From Planctomycetota bacterium (GTDB lineage: Bacteria; Planctomycetota; B15-G4; JADJEK01), in NCBI GenBank assembly GCA_016709145.1, contig JADJEK010000004.1:124001-188000 (forward strand): a stretch of DNA of 64,000 bases, given 5' to 3'. The translations under genes were made by a program, and so were the position numbers. Shown here one piece after another: positions 7,531-17,295 of this stretch; the stretch's first letter is position 1; each line of letters opens with the position of its first letter. Under the pieces are notes generated by a model. That model had not been told where the DNA came from. It saw only the letters and a program-made list of their open reading frames with translations, and did not search any database.

Positions 7531-9026
7531 GGTGCACCGCCGGCCATCAGGCGGCCGATCGTCGCGCTCGGAGTGCCCGCCGGCAGGCTCGCGGACAGCG
7601 TGCCGCGATGCAGCACGTGCAGGCGATCGCAGAGCGGAACCAACTCGTCGAGGTCCGACCCGATCCACAACACCGCGCCGCCGTCGGCGGCGAACGCGAG
7701 CACCGTGTCGCGCACGAACCGCGCGGCGCGAACGTCGAGGCCGCGCGTCGGATTGTGGACGAGCAACACGCGCGGCCGGCCAGCGAGCTCACGCGCGAGG
7801 ACGACGCGCTGTTGATGCCCGCCCGACAGGGACGAGCACGTCGCCCGCGCGTCCTGCGCTGCGATGCCGAAGCGTGCGATCGCGGCCGTCGCGCGTTCGC
7901 GCACGCGGACCTTCGACCACGCGCCGGCATCGATCGCCGTGTCCAACGCGGAGGTCGACAGCAGCAGAGCGTCCTCGATCGAGAACGTGCCGATCACTCC
8001 TTCGCGGCGACGATCCTCGGCGACGATGCCGAGCCCGCGATCGCGGCGCGCGTCGACGTCGTCCCGCGCGACGTCGACGCCGTCCCACGTGACGCGGCCG
8101 CGGCTCTGCGATGTCAGTCCGGCCACGACTTCGAACAACGCGCGCTGGCCGTTGCCGTCGACACCGGCCACGCCGACGATCTCGCCCGCCGCGACTTCGA
8201 GCGAGGCCGCGCGCAGCGAACTCGATCCGGTGTCGACGTCGACGTGCTCGAGCGCGAGCGTCACCGCACCGCGAGTGCGGCCCGCGCCGCGCGACGCTTG
8301 GGGTAACTCTCCGACCATCGCGTGCGCGAGTCCAGCCTCGTCGAGTTCGCGCGCCGCGACGTCGGCGACGACCTGACCGCGTCGCAGCACCGTGACGCGA
8401 TCGGCGCAGGCCGTGACTTCGGCCAAACGATGCGTGATCAGCACCACGGCCGCGCCGGCCTGCGCGAGGCGCCGCAACGTCGCGAGCAACGCGTCGGCTT
8501 CCGCGGGCGTGAGGACCGCGGTCGGTTCGTCGAACAACACGACCTTCGGCGACGCCGCGAGCACGCCGATCAACTCGACGCGCTGGCGTTCGCCGACCGA
8601 CAGCGCGCCGGCGAGCCGCGCTGGATCGGGCAGTTCGAGCCCCACGCGCTCGGCATCGGCCCGCGCCCTGGCGACGACGTCGGCTCGCGAGAGCCAACGC
8701 TGGCCACGCGCGCGCGTCAGTTCGAGGTTCTCGGCGACGGTCAACTCGCGGATCAACGTGTCGTGTTGATGCACGAGCCCGACACCACGCGCGCGCGCTT
8801 CGCGCGGCGAGCGCGGTCGGTACGGCGCACCATCCAGCGTCAGCGAGCCCGCATCGGCGTCGATCAACCCACCGACGATCGAGACCAGCGTGGACTTGCC
8901 GGCGCCGTTCTCGCCGAGCAACGCGTGGATCGCGCCGGCTTCGAACTCGATGGAGACGCGATCGAGGGCCGGCGCGGGCGCGTTCGCGTAGCGCTTGCTG
9001 ATGGACTCCGCGCGCAACACGGCCAT
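7527..9026 (-). CDS. ABC transporter ATP-binding protein with two ABC domains (NupO/RbsA-like)
   Basis: A 499-residue double-ABC ATPase typical of sugar and nucleoside importers. Domain 1 has Walker A at residues 38-46 (GENGAGKST), signature 'LSVGERQRVE' and Walker B 'VVLFDEPTAVL'. Domain 2 has the usual degenerate P-loop of this family ('GVDGNGQRAL'), signature 'LSGGHQQRV' and 'VLLVHNPTRGLD' in the Walker B position, so the second site is expected to be weak. It drives the permeases encoded immediately downstream. The gene begins 49 nt after the hutU stop on the same strand. No gene for a BMP-type binding lipoprotein is present nearby, so the binding component must be encoded elsewhere or replaced. 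Confidence 0.92.
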   Translation of the reverse strand: MAVLRAESISKRYANAPAPALDRVSIEFEAGAIHALLGENGAGKSTLVSIVGGLIDADAGSLTLDGAPYRPRSPREARARGVGLVHQHDTLIRELTVAENLELTRARGQRWLSRADVVARARADAERVGLELPDPARLAGALSVGERQRVELIGVLAASPKVVLFDEPTAVLTPAEADALLATLRRLAQAGAAVVLITHRLAEVTACADRVTVLRRGQVVADVAARELDEAGLAHAMVGELPQASRGAGRTRGAVTLALEHVDVDTGSSSLRAASLEVAAGEIVGVAGVDGNGQRALFEVVAGLTSQSRGRVTWDGVDVARDDVDARRDRGLGIVAEDRRREGVIGTFSIEDALLLSTSALDTAIDAGAWSKVRVRERATAAIARFGIAAQDARATCSSLSGGHQQRVVLARELAGRPRVLLVHNPTRGLDVRAARFVRDTVLAFAADGGAVLWIGSDLDELVPLCDRLHVLHRGTLSASLPAGTPSATIGRLMAGGAP

Positions 9027-9075
9027 CGACGTGGGAACCTCCGATGCGATGCGGGACGGACGCGCGAGAGCGACG

Positions 9076-10725
9076 TCACGCCATCGGCACGTCGACGCCC
9101 TTGGCCTTGGCGACGCTGCGAGCCAGGTCGTACCCGGCGTCCACGTGACGCAGCACGCCCATTCCCGGATCGTTGGTCAGCACGCGCTCGATGCGACTCG
9201 TCATCGCGTCGGTGCCGTCGGCGCAGATCACTTGCCCCGAGTGGATCGAGTAGCCGATGCCGACACCGCCGCCGTGATGCAGCGAAACCCAAGTCGCGCC
9301 GGACGCGACGTTGACCATCGCGTTCAGCACCGGCCAGTCGGCGACCGCGTCGGTGCCGTCCTTCATGCCCTCGGTCTCGCGGTTCGGCGACGCCACCGAG
9401 CCGCAATCGAGATGATCGCGACCGATGACGACCGGCGCCTTCAGGCGACCCTGCTTCACCATCTCGTGGAACTTCAGGCCGGCCTTCGCGCGGTCGCCAT
9501 AGCCGAGCCAGCAGATGCGCGCGGGCAGACCTTGGAACGCGATGCGATCGCGCGCCATGCCGATCCAACGCGCGAGGGCGTGGTCGTGCGGGAACAGCTC
9601 GAGGATCGCCTCGTCGGTCGCGGCGATGTCGGCGGGATCACCGGACAGCGCGGCCCAGCGGAACGGCCCTTTGCCCTCGCAGAACAGCGGGCGGATGTAC
9701 TCGGGCACGAACCCGGGGATCTGGAACGCTTCCGCGACTCCGGCTTCGAGCGCGTGGCCGCGCAAGTTGTTGCCGTAGTCGAACGCGATCGCACCGCGTC
9801 GCTTGAGGTCGAGCATGCAGAGCACGTGCTCGGCCATCGTCGCCTTCGAACGGCGGACGTATTCCGCCGGGTCGCTGCCGCGCAAGTCGGCGGCCTGTTC
9901 GAGCGTGAGACCGGTCGGCACGTAGCCATGCAGCGGATCGTGCGCGCTGGTCTGGTCGGTCACGACGTCCGGCACCAGGTTGCGCCGCATCAACTCGCGC
10001 AACAGGTCGACGATGTTGCCGGTCCATCCGACCGACTTCGCCTGCTTCGCGTCGCGGAACGCCAGTGCCATGCGAATCGCTTCGTCGAGGTCGGCGGTCA
10101 GGTGATCGAGGTAGCGCGTCTTCAATCGCTTCGCGCTGCGGGCCGGATCGACCTCGGCCGCGAGGAACGTCGCACCCGCCATCACGGCCGCGAGCGGCTG
10201 CGCGCCTCCCATGCCGCCGAGCCCTCCGCTGACGACGAGCTTGCCGGCCAACGAGCCGCCGAAGTGTTGGCGGCCGGCTTCGGCGAACGTCTCGTACGTC
10301 CCTTGGACGATGCCCTGGCTGCCGATGTAGATCCACGAGCCCGCGGTCATCTGACCGAACATCATCAGGCCGCGGCGCTCGAGTTCGCGGAAGTGGTCCC
10401 AATGCGCCCAGTGCGGCACCAGCAGCGAGTTCGCGAGCAGCACGCGCGGAGCGTGCACGTGCGTCTTCAACACGCCGACCGGCTTGCCCGATTGGATCAG
10501 CAAGGTCTCGTCGGCCGCGAGCCGCTTCAGCGTGGCCACGATCGCGTCGAACGCGGGCCAATTGCGCGCGGCCTTGCCCGAACCGCCGTAGACCACGAGG
10601 TGCGCCGGATCCTCGGCGACCTCGGGATCGAGGTTGTTCTGCAGCATCCGGAACGGCGCTTCGATCTGCCAGTTGGCGCACGAGAGCTGGTTGCCACGCG
10701 GCGAGCGGATCACGGGAGCGGACAT
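9076..10725 (-). CDS. hutU: Urocanate hydratase
   Basis: Urocanase converts urocanate to 4-imidazolone-5-propionate, the second step of histidine degradation, using tightly bound NAD+ in the cytoplasm. The start is the ATG at 10725 with GGAGG 10 nt upstream, giving 549 residues, close to the usual 550-560. Family hallmarks are visible throughout: 'LQNNLDPEVAEDP' near the N-terminus, 'YIGSQGIVQGTYETF', the glycine-rich NAD segment 'GGLGGMGGAQPLA', and the C-terminal 'LDCGSVASPNRETE' and 'HHGGGVGIGYS'. It is first in an operon with the three-gene ABC transporter. The preceding enzyme, HutH, is encoded 15 kb away on the other strand, and no hutI or hutG is seen. Confidence 0.97.
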   Translation of the reverse strand: MSAPVIRSPRGNQLSCANWQIEAPFRMLQNNLDPEVAEDPAHLVVYGGSGKAARNWPAFDAIVATLKRLAADETLLIQSGKPVGVLKTHVHAPRVLLANSLLVPHWAHWDHFRELERRGLMMFGQMTAGSWIYIGSQGIVQGTYETFAEAGRQHFGGSLAGKLVVSGGLGGMGGAQPLAAVMAGATFLAAEVDPARSAKRLKTRYLDHLTADLDEAIRMALAFRDAKQAKSVGWTGNIVDLLRELMRRNLVPDVVTDQTSAHDPLHGYVPTGLTLEQAADLRGSDPAEYVRRSKATMAEHVLCMLDLKRRGAIAFDYGNNLRGHALEAGVAEAFQIPGFVPEYIRPLFCEGKGPFRWAALSGDPADIAATDEAILELFPHDHALARWIGMARDRIAFQGLPARICWLGYGDRAKAGLKFHEMVKQGRLKAPVVIGRDHLDCGSVASPNRETEGMKDGTDAVADWPVLNAMVNVASGATWVSLHHGGGVGIGYSIHSGQVICADGTDAMTSRIERVLTNDPGMGVLRHVDAGYDLARSVAKAKGVDVPMA

Positions 10726-10923
10726 CGTCGGTCGACCTCCAGTCGAGAACGCGGCATTGGAGACGGAGAACCCGCCGAATGCGAGGCCTTGGACGCGCGC
10801 GTCCGCCGCGGAATCCGACCACACGGCTGCAGTCCATTGACCGGGCTCGCCGCGCACGAGATCCTCCGGGCCGATTCCGAGGCCAAGACGCCCGCACCGT
10901 CGGGCTCGTCGAAGAGGGAACCC

Positions 10924-11523
10924 ATGGTGAAGAAGGACCCGCGCGTCGATGCGTACATCGCGAAGGCTGCCGCGTTCGCCAAGCCACTGCTGACCGAGTT
11001 GCGCGCGCGGGTGCACGCGAACTGCCCCGGGGTCGTCGAGACCATCAAATGGGGCATGCCCGCGTTCGAGTACCTCGGACCGTTCGCCGGCATGGCCGCG
11101 TTCAAGAAGCACGCCGTGTTCGGCTTCTGGAAGCACGACCTGATCGTCGAGGACGACGGCAAAGCGAAGGAAGCGATGGGGAGTTTCGGCTGCCTCAGCG
11201 AGCTGGAGCAACTGCCGACCAAAGCGCAGTTCGCGAAGTACGTGAAGACCGCCATGACGCTGAACGAGAACGGCGTGAAGGTCGAACGCAAGAAGACCCG
11301 ACCGAAGACGCCCATGGCGATGCATCCCGAGTTCAAGGCCGGGCTCGCGAAGAACAAGAAGGCCAAGGCCGGCTTCGAAGCGCTCGCGCCCGGCCAACAG
11401 CGCGAGTACGTCGAGTGGATCGGCGAGGCGAAGCAGGACGCGACGCGCACCCGCCGACTGGAGCAGGCGCTCGAATGGCTCAACGAGGGCAAGTCCCGCC
11501 ACTGGAAGTACAAGAAGTGCTGA
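10924..11523 (+). CDS. YdeI/DUF1801-family protein
   Basis: A 199-residue soluble protein starting at the ATG at 10924. Residues about 8-125 match the DUF1801 fold ('CPGVVETIKWGMPAFEY', 'FAGMAAFKKHAVFGFWK'). The C-terminal part 'FEALAPGQQREYVEWIGEAK...RRLEQALEWL' is the YdeI/OmpD-associated helical tail. The N-terminal fold occurs in small bacterial proteins of uncertain function, some thought to bind ligands or metals. It is divergent from hutU (198 nt apart) and followed by the secreted sugar-dehydrogenase-like protein. No catalytic residues can be named. The family call is firm, the function unknown. Confidence 0.85.
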   Translation: MVKKDPRVDAYIAKAAAFAKPLLTELRARVHANCPGVVETIKWGMPAFEYLGPFAGMAAFKKHAVFGFWKHDLIVEDDGKAKEAMGSFGCLSELEQLPTKAQFAKYVKTAMTLNENGVKVERKKTRPKTPMAMHPEFKAGLAKNKKAKAGFEALAPGQQREYVEWIGEAKQDATRTRRLEQALEWLNEGKSRHWKYKKC

Positions 11524-11630
11524 CGGCGACTCGCGATGGGAACCAAGCGGAAGCCGCCCCATTGACTTCGTTCGCGCCGCAGGTCCCAATGCTGCCCCCG
11601 ACCTAGACTTCGATTCGGCATACAGCACCC

Positions 11631-14600
11631 ATGCTTCGCACCTGGATCACGATCGCGGCGTTGGCCGCGATCGCACCCGACCTCTCCGCACAGGGTTCGT
11701 CGAACGCCGTGCGGTTCTTCGGCACCGGCACGAACCAGCAGGATCGTGTCCTCATCCCGATCGACGACGACGTCGCGGGCCCGGACGCGTCGTCCCCGTG
11801 CGACGTCGGCGCCGGCTCGTTCACGATCGAGTTCTGGGTGCGCGGACAACTCAGCGACAACCCCACGACGAATTGGGGCGGCGACGTCGAGCAGGCCAAC
11901 GTCGATTGGATCCTCGGCAACATCGTCGTCGACCGCGACATCTGGGGGCCGAGTTCGCGCGACTTCGGCATCTCGATCGCGGGCGGCTTCGTGCGCTTCG
12001 GCACCGGTCACGCCGACGTCGGCGCGCAGGACGGCGACCACACGCTCGAAGGGTCGACGAACGTCCTCGACGGCAACTGGCACCACGTCGCCTGCGTGCG
12101 CGAAGCTGCGACCGGCATCAAGCGCATCCACGTCGACGCGATATTGGACGTCGCGTCCTCGGCGAACGCATCCCGGGACGACCTCAGTTATCCGAATGCC
12201 GGAGTCCAAGGCGCGCAAACGCCGTGGGGCCCGTACCTCGTGATCGGCGCCGAGAAGCACGACGCGGGGCCGGGCTTCCCGTCGTTCACTGGCCGCATCG
12301 ACGAACTCCGCATCTGGAACGTGGCACGCAGCGCGAACGACGTGCTCGGTTCGTTCGATCGCGTGGTCGCGCCGAACTCGATCGGCCTCGTCGGCATGTA
12401 CCGCTTCGAGGAAGGCAGCGGTACGACCGTCGCCGACTCGAGCGCGGCAGCGAGTCCCGCGGGCCAACTCGTCGCCGGTGTGACCGGCAACGGCGAATGG
12501 AGCGCGTGGGCGCAGAACACCGCGAACACCGCGCCGATCGGACAAGGACTCGTACCGCCCGGCTTCACGCTCGAGACCATCGCGAGCGGACTGCACGAGC
12601 CCACCGTGCTCGAGTTCCTGCCGGACGGACGGTTGCTGATCGGCGAACGCGGCGGACGCATCTTGGTCGTCCAGAACGGCCAGTTGCTACCGACGCCGCT
12701 GTGCCAACTCGCGGTCGACACGACGTTCGGTGAGCGCGGGCTCTCCGGCCTCGCGGTCGATCCCGACTTCGTCAACAGCGGGCATCTGTTCGTGTTCGCG
12801 ACCTCGACCGAACCGCGCGCACGCGTCATCCGCCTCGACGTGGTCGGCAACGCGGCCGATCCGCTGACGAGCGTCGTCGTCTGGCAGCATCCGCAACTTG
12901 CCGGCACCTACCACCACGGCGGTGATCTGCACTTCGCCACCGACGGAACCCTACTGATCTCGACCGGCGATCAGACCCAGAGCGCGACGTCGCAGAACCT
13001 CGGCAGCGCGAACGGCAAGATCCTGCGCATCGCGAAGGACGGCTCGATCCCGACCGACAATCCGTTCGTCGGGACTCCGGGAGTCCTGCCCGAGATCTGG
13101 GCCTTGGGCCTGCGCAACCCGTTCCGCTTCAGCGTCGATCCGGTCGGCGGTCGCGTGTTCATCGGCGACGTCGGAGCGAATGGTCAAAACGCCATCGAGG
13201 AACTCGACGTCGGCGTGAGCGGCGCGAACTACGGCTGGCCCGACCAAGAAGGCGACGTCTGCCACATCGGTTCGTGTGCGGGCCTGACGACGCCCGTCTT
13301 CGCGTACGCGCATTCCGACGCGGCCTTCTCGATCGGCCAGACGCAGGGCTGCGTGATCGCCGGGCCGGTCTATCGCGCGAGCACGTTTCCGTCCTCGTAC
13401 CACGGCAACGTGTTCGTCGCCGACTACGCGAATCGTTGGATCCGTCGCTTGGTGCTCGACAACTCCGGCGCCGTGATCGCAGCCCCCGAGTTCATGTTCG
13501 CGCCGAGCGCCGGTCCCGTCGTCGACCTCGACGTCGGTCCCGATGGCGCGCTGTGGGTGCTCGACTACGGCCTGTCGTTCCCGACCGCGCAGGACATCGG
13601 CGCGGTGCGTCGCATCGCCTGGACCGGAACCGCGAACGTCGCGCCCACGGCGTTCGCGAGCGTGGACGTGTCGGGCGGAGCCGCGCCGCTCGCCGTGCAG
13701 TTCTCGAGCGCCGGCAGCTTCGACCCCGACAACGGGCCTTCGCCGCTCGCGTACACCTGGGACTTCGGTGACGGTCAGACATCGAATGCGCCGAATCCTT
13801 CACACACGTACGCGACGGCTGGACCGTTCACTGCAACGCTCGCACTCAGCGACGGCGCCGCGGTCTCGACGGCCACGCCGATCGCGATCACGGTCGGCAA
13901 CGCGCCGACGGCGACGATCGTCACGCCGCTCGAGCACTCGCTGTATCGCGCGGGAGACGTGATCACGTTCACGGGCAGCGCGAGCGACGTCGAGGACGGT
14001 TCGCTGCCGCCGTCGGCGTTCACGTGGCAAGTGCAGCTCGTCCACGACGACCACGTGCATCCGTTCTTCGGTCCGATCGTCGGCGCGAGCAATGGACAGT
14101 TCACGGTGCCCTCCTCGGGACACACGCCCGAGGACTCGCACTACCGCATCCGGCTGGACGTCGTCGACTCGAACGGTCTGCTCGGCAGCGCCAGCGTCGA
14201 TCTGGAGCCGCGGCTCGCGACGCTCGTGATCGACTCGGTCCCGCAGGGCGTCAGCTTCACGATCGACGGTGAACCGGCGCAGACGCCGCACACGCTGATC
14301 AGCCTGGAGTCGTTCCAGCACGTGCTGGCGATGCCGACCGCCGTGTCGATCTCGTCGCAGGCATCGACGTTCGTCTGCTGGTCCGACGGCGGCGCGCGCG
14401 AACACACGATCGCGACGCCGGCCGGCGGCCAGAACCTCACCGCGTTCTTCGGGGCCGCGCCGCAGGGAACGATCGCGGTGTCGATCCCGAGCGTGGTGCG
14501 CAACGCGAACTACATGTCGTCGCTCGGCACGTTGTTCTCGAACTCGTTCGACTTGTTCGGACTCTGCTTCGGTCGGGACAGCGCCGGCTACTTCCAAGTC

Positions 14601-15410
14601 GGGCTCGAGTTCCCGCTCGCGGTCCAGAGCGGCACGACGATCGTGAACGCGCGCATCGACGCCACCGCGACCACGGACCAATTCGGCCAACCGCAGGCCG
14701 TCGTGCGCGCCTACGACATCGCATCCGCCCCGCAGTTCGCCAGCGGAGCGACGCCGCCGCTGACGGCGCTGCATCCGCTCACGAGCGCGAGCGTCGGGTG
14801 GACGCCGCCGTCGTTCACGCCGGGCGCCGCGGTCTCGACGCCGGATCTGTCCGCGATCGTCCAAGAGGTCGTGGACCGGCCCGACTGGAACGCCGGGAAC
14901 TTCGTCGGCTTCGTCGTCGACGGCCAATCGTCGGTCGGCGACGCGTGGCGCTGCATCCGCAACTTCCAGTCCGGTCAGCCGCCGACGCTGCACGTCACCT
15001 ACGCGACTCCGACGACCGCGAGTTGCGCGCAGGCGTGCGGCTTCGCCAGCTACGGCGTCGCGTTCAGCCCGGCCCACCATCTCGGCCTGCTCGGTTCGGG
15101 TCAACCGACCGTCGGCGGCATGGTGAATCTCGGCGCGAGCGGAGTCGACGCGCCGACGGTCGTGTTGTTCCTCGCCAGTCAGCCGGCCACGTTGCCCGTC
15201 GTCGGTGGCGCGCTGCTCGTCAACCCGGCGGCGTTGCTCGCGGTCGTCGGTCTGCCCGTGTTCGACGGCCGCATCGACGTCCCGTTCACGATCCCGAGCG
15301 ACTCCGCGCTCGCGGGCTACTCGGTCTACCTGCAGGCCGTCGCCACCGACTCGGGCGAGCTCGAGGGCTACGCATTCTCGTCCGGACTCGCGCTGACCAT
15401 CTGTCCGTGA
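11631..15410 (+). CDS. Large secreted protein: LamG-like, glucose/sorbosone dehydrogenase-type beta-propeller, PKD and C-terminal sorting-like domain
   Basis: A 1259-residue exported protein with a clear signal peptide (MLRTWITIAALAAIAPDLSA). By eye the domains are: a LamG/concanavalin-like module about 25-225; a PQQ-type sugar dehydrogenase propeller about 310-665 ('GERGLSGLAVDPDF', 'YHHGGDLHFATDGTL', 'IWALGLRNPFRFS'); a PKD domain about 672-757 ('YTWDFGDGQTSNAPNPSHTYA'-like core); an Ig-like module about 760-860; a further beta-rich region about 960-1110 containing 'QEVVDRPDWNAGNFVGF'; and a C-terminal domain of about 110 residues related to those of the proteins at 19896 and 42721. Substrate oxidation at the cell surface is inferred from the propeller. 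Whether PQQ is bound is not shown. A bidirectional hairpin separates it from the convergent beta-helix gene. Confidence 0.85.
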   Translation: MLRTWITIAALAAIAPDLSAQGSSNAVRFFGTGTNQQDRVLIPIDDDVAGPDASSPCDVGAGSFTIEFWVRGQLSDNPTTNWGGDVEQANVDWILGNIVVDRDIWGPSSRDFGISIAGGFVRFGTGHADVGAQDGDHTLEGSTNVLDGNWHHVACVREAATGIKRIHVDAILDVASSANASRDDLSYPNAGVQGAQTPWGPYLVIGAEKHDAGPGFPSFTGRIDELRIWNVARSANDVLGSFDRVVAPNSIGLVGMYRFEEGSGTTVADSSAAASPAGQLVAGVTGNGEWSAWAQNTANTAPIGQGLVPPGFTLETIASGLHEPTVLEFLPDGRLLIGERGGRILVVQNGQLLPTPLCQLAVDTTFGERGLSGLAVDPDFVNSGHLFVFATSTEPRARVIRLDVVGNAADPLTSVVVWQHPQLAGTYHHGGDLHFATDGTLLISTGDQTQSATSQNLGSANGKILRIAKDGSIPTDNPFVGTPGVLPEIWALGLRNPFRFSVDPVGGRVFIGDVGANGQNAIEELDVGVSGANYGWPDQEGDVCHIGSCAGLTTPVFAYAHSDAAFSIGQTQGCVIAGPVYRASTFPSSYHGNVFVADYANRWIRRLVLDNSGAVIAAPEFMFAPSAGPVVDLDVGPDGALWVLDYGLSFPTAQDIGAVRRIAWTGTANVAPTAFASVDVSGGAAPLAVQFSSAGSFDPDNGPSPLAYTWDFGDGQTSNAPNPSHTYATAGPFTATLALSDGAAVSTATPIAITVGNAPTATIVTPLEHSLYRAGDVITFTGSASDVEDGSLPPSAFTWQVQLVHDDHVHPFFGPIVGASNGQFTVPSSGHTPEDSHYRIRLDVVDSNGLLGSASVDLEPRLATLVIDSVPQGVSFTIDGEPAQTPHTLISLESFQHVLAMPTAVSISSQASTFVCWSDGGAREHTIATPAGGQNLTAFFGAAPQGTIAVSIPSVVRNANYMSSLGTLFSNSFDLFGLCFGRDSAGYFQVGLEFPLAVQSGTTIVNARIDATATTDQFGQPQAVVRAYDIASAPQFASGATPPLTALHPLTSASVGWTPPSFTPGAAVSTPDLSAIVQEVVDRPDWNAGNFVGFVVDGQSSVGDAWRCIRNFQSGQPPTLHVTYATPTTASCAQACGFASYGVAFSPAHHLGLLGSGQPTVGGMVNLGASGVDAPTVVLFLASQPATLPVVGGALLVNPAALLAVVGLPVFDGRIDVPFTIPSDSALAGYSVYLQAVATDSGELEGYAFSSGLALTICP

Positions 15411-15426
15411 TCGCGCAGAACGAAAC

Positions 15427-15460
15427 GAGCCCTCCGCGCGCGCCAGCACACGGAGGGCTC
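15427..15460. terminator. Bidirectional terminator between convergent genes
   Basis: Perfect 10-bp arms GAGCCCTCCG/CGGAGGGCTC at 15427-15436 and 15451-15460 with a 14-nt loop. It lies between the stop of the large secreted protein (15410) and the stop of the beta-helix gene (15483). Placement between two converging stops supports a shared terminator, although no T-tract is present. Confidence 0.6.
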
Positions 15461-15482
15461 CCGATCGATCCGGTCGGGCGGA

Positions 15483-16724
15483 TCAGTCGTCGATCTCGGG
15501 CAGCGTGTTCGCACCGCCGGTCTTGAACACGTTGCCGTCGAAGTTCGCGAACACCGCACTGGCGGCGATGTCGATGCGGTTCTTGCTCGACGTGTTGCCG
15601 TAGTACGAGTTCAGCGCGTTGCTGTTCTCGATGCCTTCGCCTCCGTTCCCGATCGAGACGTTCTTCGTCAGCACGTTCGCGCCGCCGTCGATGTCGAAGC
15701 CGTCCTCGAGGCAGAACTTCGCGACGTTGCCGATCAGCTCGTTGAAGTTGGTCGTGACTCGGAATCCGTCGCACTGGCCACGCTGCGCCATGTTGCCCTC
15801 GAGCGTCGTGAAGCCCGCGTCGACGAGGAAGCTGGGCTCGTCCTCGACCCCGCACGACTTCGCCACGTTCTTGCGCACGAGCACCTCGGAGCATCCGGCG
15901 GCGATCAGAATCGCGGACGACGACGTCTCGGTGATCGTGTTCTTCTCGAGCACCGTGCCCAACTGCGCGTGTTGGACGAGGATCCCGACGCCGTCGTCGG
16001 GCAGCGAGCGGACTTTGTTCCCGCGCACGGTCGACACCGCACCGTCGACCCAGATGCCGAACGTGTCGATCAGCGAAACGTCGTTCGATTCGACGCGACC
16101 GAGTGAACCGGCCACCGAGATTCCGGAACCGCCCTCGATCATGCGCACCTTGCACTTCTCGATGATGGCGGAGTCCCCGATCACGATGATGCCGTTCTGA
16201 CCGTCCTGCTCGACTTTGGTCTTGCGCACGATCGCTCCGTCGCTCATCAACTCGATGCCGCCGTTGCAGCCTTGCACCGTGCAGTTCTCGATGCGGAGCA
16301 GCTTGCCCGAGCCGACGATGCCGTGGCCGTTCGCGTGGACGACGGTCACCTTCTCGAGCGCGACCGAGTTCGCGCCTTGGATCTCGATCCCGGCCTCGCT
16401 GCCGCCCTTCGCGTGACGGACGATCAGGTTGCGGACCGTGACGTTGGCCGCGGCGATCTGGATGCCAGGACCGAGCGCGCCGAGCTGCGGGTCGCGCGGC
16501 TCGATGATGACCTTGCCCTTCCCGCGCAACGTCACGCCGTCGAGGCTCGCGTCGATGACGACGGCCTCTCGATAGAGGCCGGCCGCGACCTCGATGGTGT
16601 CGCCGGCGGAGGCCGACTTCAACGCGGCGTCGATCGACGGTTGATCGGCCGGGACGCGAATGGTGCCGGCGTGGAGCATGGCGAAGGGGAACAACGTGGT
16701 GGCGACTGCGAGTGCGAGCTTCAT
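15483..16724 (-). CDS. Secreted right-handed parallel beta-helix protein
   Basis: A 413-residue exported protein. The ATG at 16724 has GGGAG about 7 nt upstream and gives a signal peptide (MKLALAVATTLFPFAMLHAG). Directly after it is 'TIRVPADQPSIDAALKSASAGDTIEVAAGLY', split here as 'DQPSIDAAL' and 'GDTIEVAAGLYRE', the standard entry into NosD/pectate-lyase-like beta-helices. The body repeats every 22-24 residues with patterns such as 'IENCTVQGCNGGIEL' and 'VRGNKVRSLPDDGVGI'. Such folds bind or cleave polysaccharides, but no lyase catalytic residues can be identified, so a binding or structural role at the surface is equally possible. It converges on the 11631-15410 gene. Confidence 0.88.
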   Translation of the reverse strand: MKLALAVATTLFPFAMLHAGTIRVPADQPSIDAALKSASAGDTIEVAAGLYREAVVIDASLDGVTLRGKGKVIIEPRDPQLGALGPGIQIAAANVTVRNLIVRHAKGGSEAGIEIQGANSVALEKVTVVHANGHGIVGSGKLLRIENCTVQGCNGGIELMSDGAIVRKTKVEQDGQNGIIVIGDSAIIEKCKVRMIEGGSGISVAGSLGRVESNDVSLIDTFGIWVDGAVSTVRGNKVRSLPDDGVGILVQHAQLGTVLEKNTITETSSSAILIAAGCSEVLVRKNVAKSCGVEDEPSFLVDAGFTTLEGNMAQRGQCDGFRVTTNFNELIGNVAKFCLEDGFDIDGGANVLTKNVSIGNGGEGIENSNALNSYYGNTSSKNRIDIAASAVFANFDGNVFKTGGANTLPEIDD

Positions 16725-16935
16725 GACGGTTCTCCCAAGTTGGGTTCGAGGTGTGGGTTCCTGCGGACTGGGAGGTCGAGAGGAAGCGCGCGGCGAATCC
16801 GTGGGGCTCTTCCGACTTTTTCGTTCGGAGGGCATGCGGGCGCGGAAAGCCCAGGATTCAGCTCAAGTTCGACCGGGGGGCGGCCCGATCAGAGGGGTGC
16901 CAAACAAAGGTCCGGCATCCACCCGGAGATGGTCC

Positions 16936-17295
16936 ATGGTCACGAAGACATTGCGTAGGCAGGTGCGTGCGGGGGCAACCCGTGCTGGCGCGAAGACGGC
17001 CGTCCAGGCCGTTCGCGAAGTCAAACGAACCCCGCAGAAGCGCGAGACGAACGAGCCGGTGTTCGGCCGATTCGCTGCGCCGAGAGTTCGCCTCGGCATG
17101 ACCGCGGGCGAAGTGAAGAAGTGCGCCGGCAGCCCCGACTGCATCCTGTTCGGGACGGACGAAAACGTCGACTGGCAGTTCGGCACGTCGGGTTTCGACG
17201 CTCTCGGTGCGCCAGCGCTGTACGTGACGCAGCTCACGTTCCACGCCGGTCGCGTCGTGAAGGTCATCGAGCGCATGTCCGCACCGACGCATTGA
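16936..17295 (+). CDS. Small BamE/SmpA-like protein
   Basis: A 119-residue protein starting at the ATG at 16936 with GGAG 8 nt upstream. The first 40 residues are basic and lack a signal peptide or lipobox. From about residue 50 the pattern 'VRLGMTAGEVKKCAGSPDCI', then 'WQFG', 'LTFHAGRVVKVIERM', matches the BamE/SmpA-like fold (GMTxxEVxxxxGxPd ... W.fg ... l.f..grV..i). True BamE is an outer-membrane lipoprotein of the BAM complex. Without a lipobox this copy is more likely a cytoplasmic relative. It is divergent from the beta-helix gene. Its stop codon sits inside a 10-bp inverted repeat. Confidence 0.6.
   Translation: MVTKTLRRQVRAGATRAGAKTAVQAVREVKRTPQKRETNEPVFGRFAAPRVRLGMTAGEVKKCAGSPDCILFGTDENVDWQFGTSGFDALGAPALYVTQLTFHAGRVVKVIERMSAPTH

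Noticed and set aside
8995..10923. In-frame extension of the YdeI/DUF1801 gene back to 8995
   Set aside because: It would run through hutU on the opposite strand, whereas the ATG at 10924 fits the family length of about 200 residues.
15001..15410. PEP-CTERM or LPXTG-type sorting signal at the end of the secreted proteins
   Set aside because: The C-termini end in beta-strand-like residues without a hydrophobic helix or basic tail, so neither known sorting signal fits.
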